A program made the position numbers and the translations under genes. A DNA stretch of 34,451 nt. Source: Flavobacteriaceae bacterium CP2B (GTDB taxonomy: Bacteria; Bacteroidota; Bacteroidia; Flavobacteriales; Flavobacteriaceae). The DNA lies in the NCBI GenBank assembly GCA_001683825.1, contig LXTR01000035.1:1-34451 (forward strand). The letters run 5' to 3'. This document shows positions 32,637 through 34,451 of this stretch, piece after piece. The first letter of the stretch is position 1. Each line of letters opens with the position of its first letter. Under the pieces are notes generated by a model that worked only from the letters and a program-made list of their open reading frames with translations, was not told the origin of the DNA and searched no databases.

Positions 32637-32731
32637 TTTTTGGTTTTTTTGAATTGGATAAGGAGACCAATGGAAGTCTTTCGTGTTACATCAAAAGTTT
32701 TACACGCAAAGACAAAGTGCAGGTGATTTCT

Positions 32732-33268
32732 TTAGGATTGAATTGTTGTTTGAAATTTATGGGCCTTGGAATGGATTTCCGCTTGCAAGCTTTCATCATT
32801 GATTTCCCCATTGTTGAAATTGTCATAGAAAGAGGGCAATGAAAATGTATCTGTGATGCTGGCTCCCATGAACGGGAAGTAGGCACTTGCAGATTGTAAA
32901 ACGGATGCACCGCCTCTCCCTCCGGGTGAGGTGGCCATTAACAGCATGGGTTTTTCCCTCCAGACCTTCGCGTTCACACGAGACAACCAGTCTAAGGTAT
33001 TTTTGAATACCGCCGAATACGAGCCATTGTGTTCTGCCAGGGATACCATAAACCCATCGGCGGTATTAAATAAGGCGTCCAGTCTTTTAACGGATGTCGG
33101 AATACCATTTTCTGCCTCAAAATCAACTCCATAAATGGGTAATACATAATCATTGAAGTCAATTGAAATAATTTCCACATCTTCCAATAAACCAGAGGTA
33201 TAGGTGATTAAACTTTTATTGATGGATTTTTGACTATTGCTTCCTGCTATGGTGATTATTTTTTTCAT
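32732..33268 (-). CDS. NADPH-dependent FMN reductase-family oxidoreductase
   Basis: 178 residues with a flavodoxin-like fold: IITIAGSNSQKSINKSLITY (phosphate-binding loop GSNSQKSINKSL), DGFMVSLAEHNGSYSAVFKNTLDWLSR and the following GGRGGASVLQSASAYFPFMGA. This fits the SsuE/ArsH/ChrR-like reductases, which pass electrons from NAD(P)H to FMN or quinones. The base composition is AT-rich, unlike the left part of the window. The DoxX gene ends 2 bp upstream of this start, so the two are one operon. Confidence 0.92.
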   Translation of the reverse strand: MKKIITIAGSNSQKSINKSLITYTSGLLEDVEIISIDFNDYVLPIYGVDFEAENGIPTSVKRLDALFNTADGFMVSLAEHNGSYSAVFKNTLDWLSRVNAKVWREKPMLLMATSPGGRGGASVLQSASAYFPFMGASITDTFSLPSFYDNFNNGEINDESLQAEIHSKAHKFQTTIQS

Positions 33269-33270
33269 GA

Positions 33271-33726
33271 TTACTGATTTTTGGTGATTAATTTATCTAT
33301 TGACCATTTTCCGCTGCCATTTACCAATATGGTCAAGGCAAGGCCGATTACCAGAAGGGAATACTCGTAACCTTCACCAGCTTGATTCCCGAACCAGTTC
33401 ATAAAAAAGCCATGTTCCAATTGCGTGGTATAGATGATACCCATAAACATTCCTGTAAGCGATAAGGCCCAGAACCGGCTGAAGAATCCTAGAATCAGTG
33501 AAATGGAGCCGAAAAATTCAATCATTATTATCGAGAAGGCCACAAAACTTGGCAATCCCATTTGTATGGTGAAAAAATCCATGGTTGCCAAATAGCCATT
33601 GCCGCCAAAAAGCCCCAGGAGTTTTTGGGCACCATGCGGGAATATGACCAAACCAAGTGTTAATCGTGCAATGCTGAATCCGATAATGGGATTTGTCGCC
33701 AGAAGTGTTTTTACTAGTTTTTTCAT
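33271..33726 (-). CDS. DoxX-family membrane protein
   Basis: 151 residues with about four hydrophobic segments and the DoxX start IGFSIARLTLGLVIFPHGAQKLLGLFGG, then FFTIQMGLPSFVAFSIIMIEFFGSISLILGFFSRFWALSLTGMFMGIIYTTQLEHGFFMNWFG. DoxX proteins are linked to thiosulfate oxidation, redox stress and quinone chemistry; the exact role here is not known. It lies between the beta-barrel gene (21-bp gap) and the FMN reductase gene (2-bp gap). Confidence 0.93.
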   Translation of the reverse strand: MKKLVKTLLATNPIIGFSIARLTLGLVIFPHGAQKLLGLFGGNGYLATMDFFTIQMGLPSFVAFSIIMIEFFGSISLILGFFSRFWALSLTGMFMGIIYTTQLEHGFFMNWFGNQAGEGYEYSLLVIGLALTILVNGSGKWSIDKLITKNQ

Positions 33727-33747
33727 AATGTTTAGATTTAAAATTGT

Positions 33748-34392
33748 TTATAGCGTTTTTCGGTAATACAAACCGAGAGATGATTTTCCTATAGGGTCAG
33801 GCCCATACTGGTCAAAGTCCACACCTACACCGAATTGGTGCCCATTGAATGACACTCCTGCACGTAATTGCTGAAAACTCCTGGAGTGTGTTTTAAACTT
33901 GTCCCAGACAGTTAAAAACTGCCCGTTTAACCAAAGGGATACCTTGTCATTGATCGGTGAGTTGAACTGAAACTGTGCAAACACTTCGGCATAGCCAGCG
34001 TCCTTTTGCTCGGAATGGGCAACCGTAGGGATAATTACAAATAATACGCGTGGATTTTTTAGTGTGAGCTTTGCCGACAGGCGTTCTGAATAACCGGCAA
34101 AACTGTTGTAGTATAAAGATGGACCAATGGCAATATGCTTGTTGATGTTCCAAAATAAAGTGGGTTGAATGCCTGCCTCATCAAAAGCCTCATTCGCTTT
34201 TTTATTGAATTTTTGAAAGAACGCAAGGGTTGCAATGCTCAGCGTATTTTTTTCATTGATCGGATAACTTGAATAGAGTGTAAAATCCGTTTTGTCAAAA
34301 CCAGAAAACAGTTCTACCTGTGTGAATTGCGCATTGGAGTTTTGCGCAAATCCGAGAATGAATAGTGAAGTGAATATGACTATTTTTTTCAT
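33748..34392 (-). CDS. Outer-membrane beta-barrel-like protein
   Basis: 214 residues from ATG 34392 (MKKIVIFTSLFILGFAQNSNAQF, a signal peptide); an upstream ATG at 34416 would add eight residues that do not fit a signal peptide. The mature part is made of alternating polar/aromatic strands, for example FTLYSSYPINEKNTLSIATLAFF, HIAIGPSLYYNSFAGYSERLSAKLTL, VFAQFQFNSPINDKVSLWLNGQFLTV and FGVGVDFDQYGPDP, ending with the aromatic GLYYRKTL. This looks like a small outer-membrane barrel of unknown function. It heads the operon with DoxX and the FMN reductase. Confidence 0.8.
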   Translation of the reverse strand: MKKIVIFTSLFILGFAQNSNAQFTQVELFSGFDKTDFTLYSSYPINEKNTLSIATLAFFQKFNKKANEAFDEAGIQPTLFWNINKHIAIGPSLYYNSFAGYSERLSAKLTLKNPRVLFVIIPTVAHSEQKDAGYAEVFAQFQFNSPINDKVSLWLNGQFLTVWDKFKTHSRSFQQLRAGVSFNGHQFGVGVDFDQYGPDPIGKSSLGLYYRKTL

Positions 34393-34451
34393 GCTCCAAA
34401 ATTCCGAGAGGAACACATGAAAAAAAATAAACTAGTTTAAGACTTTTACAT

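Overview
The window looks like chromosomal DNA of a marine member of the Flavobacteriaceae (Bacteroidota). The evidence is GC-rich coding with few Shine-Dalgarno-like sites, promoter candidates of the Bacteroidota type (TTTG, 19 bp, TAnnTTTG), and family content typical of that group: a DUF547 protein beside a TIGR04283-type glycosyltransferase, a DUF3179 protein, exported M20 and S10 peptidases, and a kinase/M23/class-III aminotransferase fusion. Placement at family level is inference. No rRNA, tRNA, CRISPR array or insertion sequence was seen.

Layout. 1-4401 (+): tail of an esterase, an exported M20-like hydrolase overlapping a GyrI-like domain protein, an exported S10 carboxypeptidase and a small membrane protein. 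4444-10094 (-): an SSS sodium symporter behind a complete TRAP transporter (dctP-dctQ-dctM), preceded by a stand-alone LigD-type polymerase domain. 10224-13259 (-): a 1011-residue fusion of kinase, M23 peptidase and PLP-enzyme domains, divergent from a D-lactate dehydrogenase. 14575-16857 (-): fabF and an SDR oxidoreductase. 17365-20210 (+): an AraC regulator with a DJ-1-like sensor domain, then a probably exported DJ-1/PfpI protein and a secreted alpha/beta hydrolase with an N-terminal cysteine-rich module. 20230-26607 (-): a GNAT enzyme, a CHMI-like tautomerase, an NmrA/DUF1772 pair downstream of an AraC regulator, and a DUF547/glycosyltransferase/peroxiredoxin operon. 26893-29332 (+): an AhpD-like protein with a strong terminator, a DUF3179 protein and a SnoaL-like protein. 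29451-29869: a 176-bp tandem repeat. 29906-31975 (-): an ECF sigma factor overlapping a membrane protein, plus another membrane protein. 32168-34392: an AT-rich segment with two gene remnants joined head to head at a deletion scar, then an FMN reductase, DoxX and beta-barrel operon.

How the genes work together. The minus-strand TRAP/SSS operon is an uptake unit for organic acids, possibly uronates. The NmrA/DUF1772 pair has a perfect -7 box, no -33 box, and a 25-bp sequence upstream that recurs just after the AraC stop codon, which suggests activator control. The AraC-DJ-1, DJ-1 and hydrolase genes form a compact extracytoplasmic unit of unknown substrate. Most other genes are ordinary metabolism. 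The most unusual features are the three-domain fusion, the altered metal site of the M20-like protein, the cysteine-module hydrolase, the 176-bp repeat and the gene-decay scar in the AT-rich right end.
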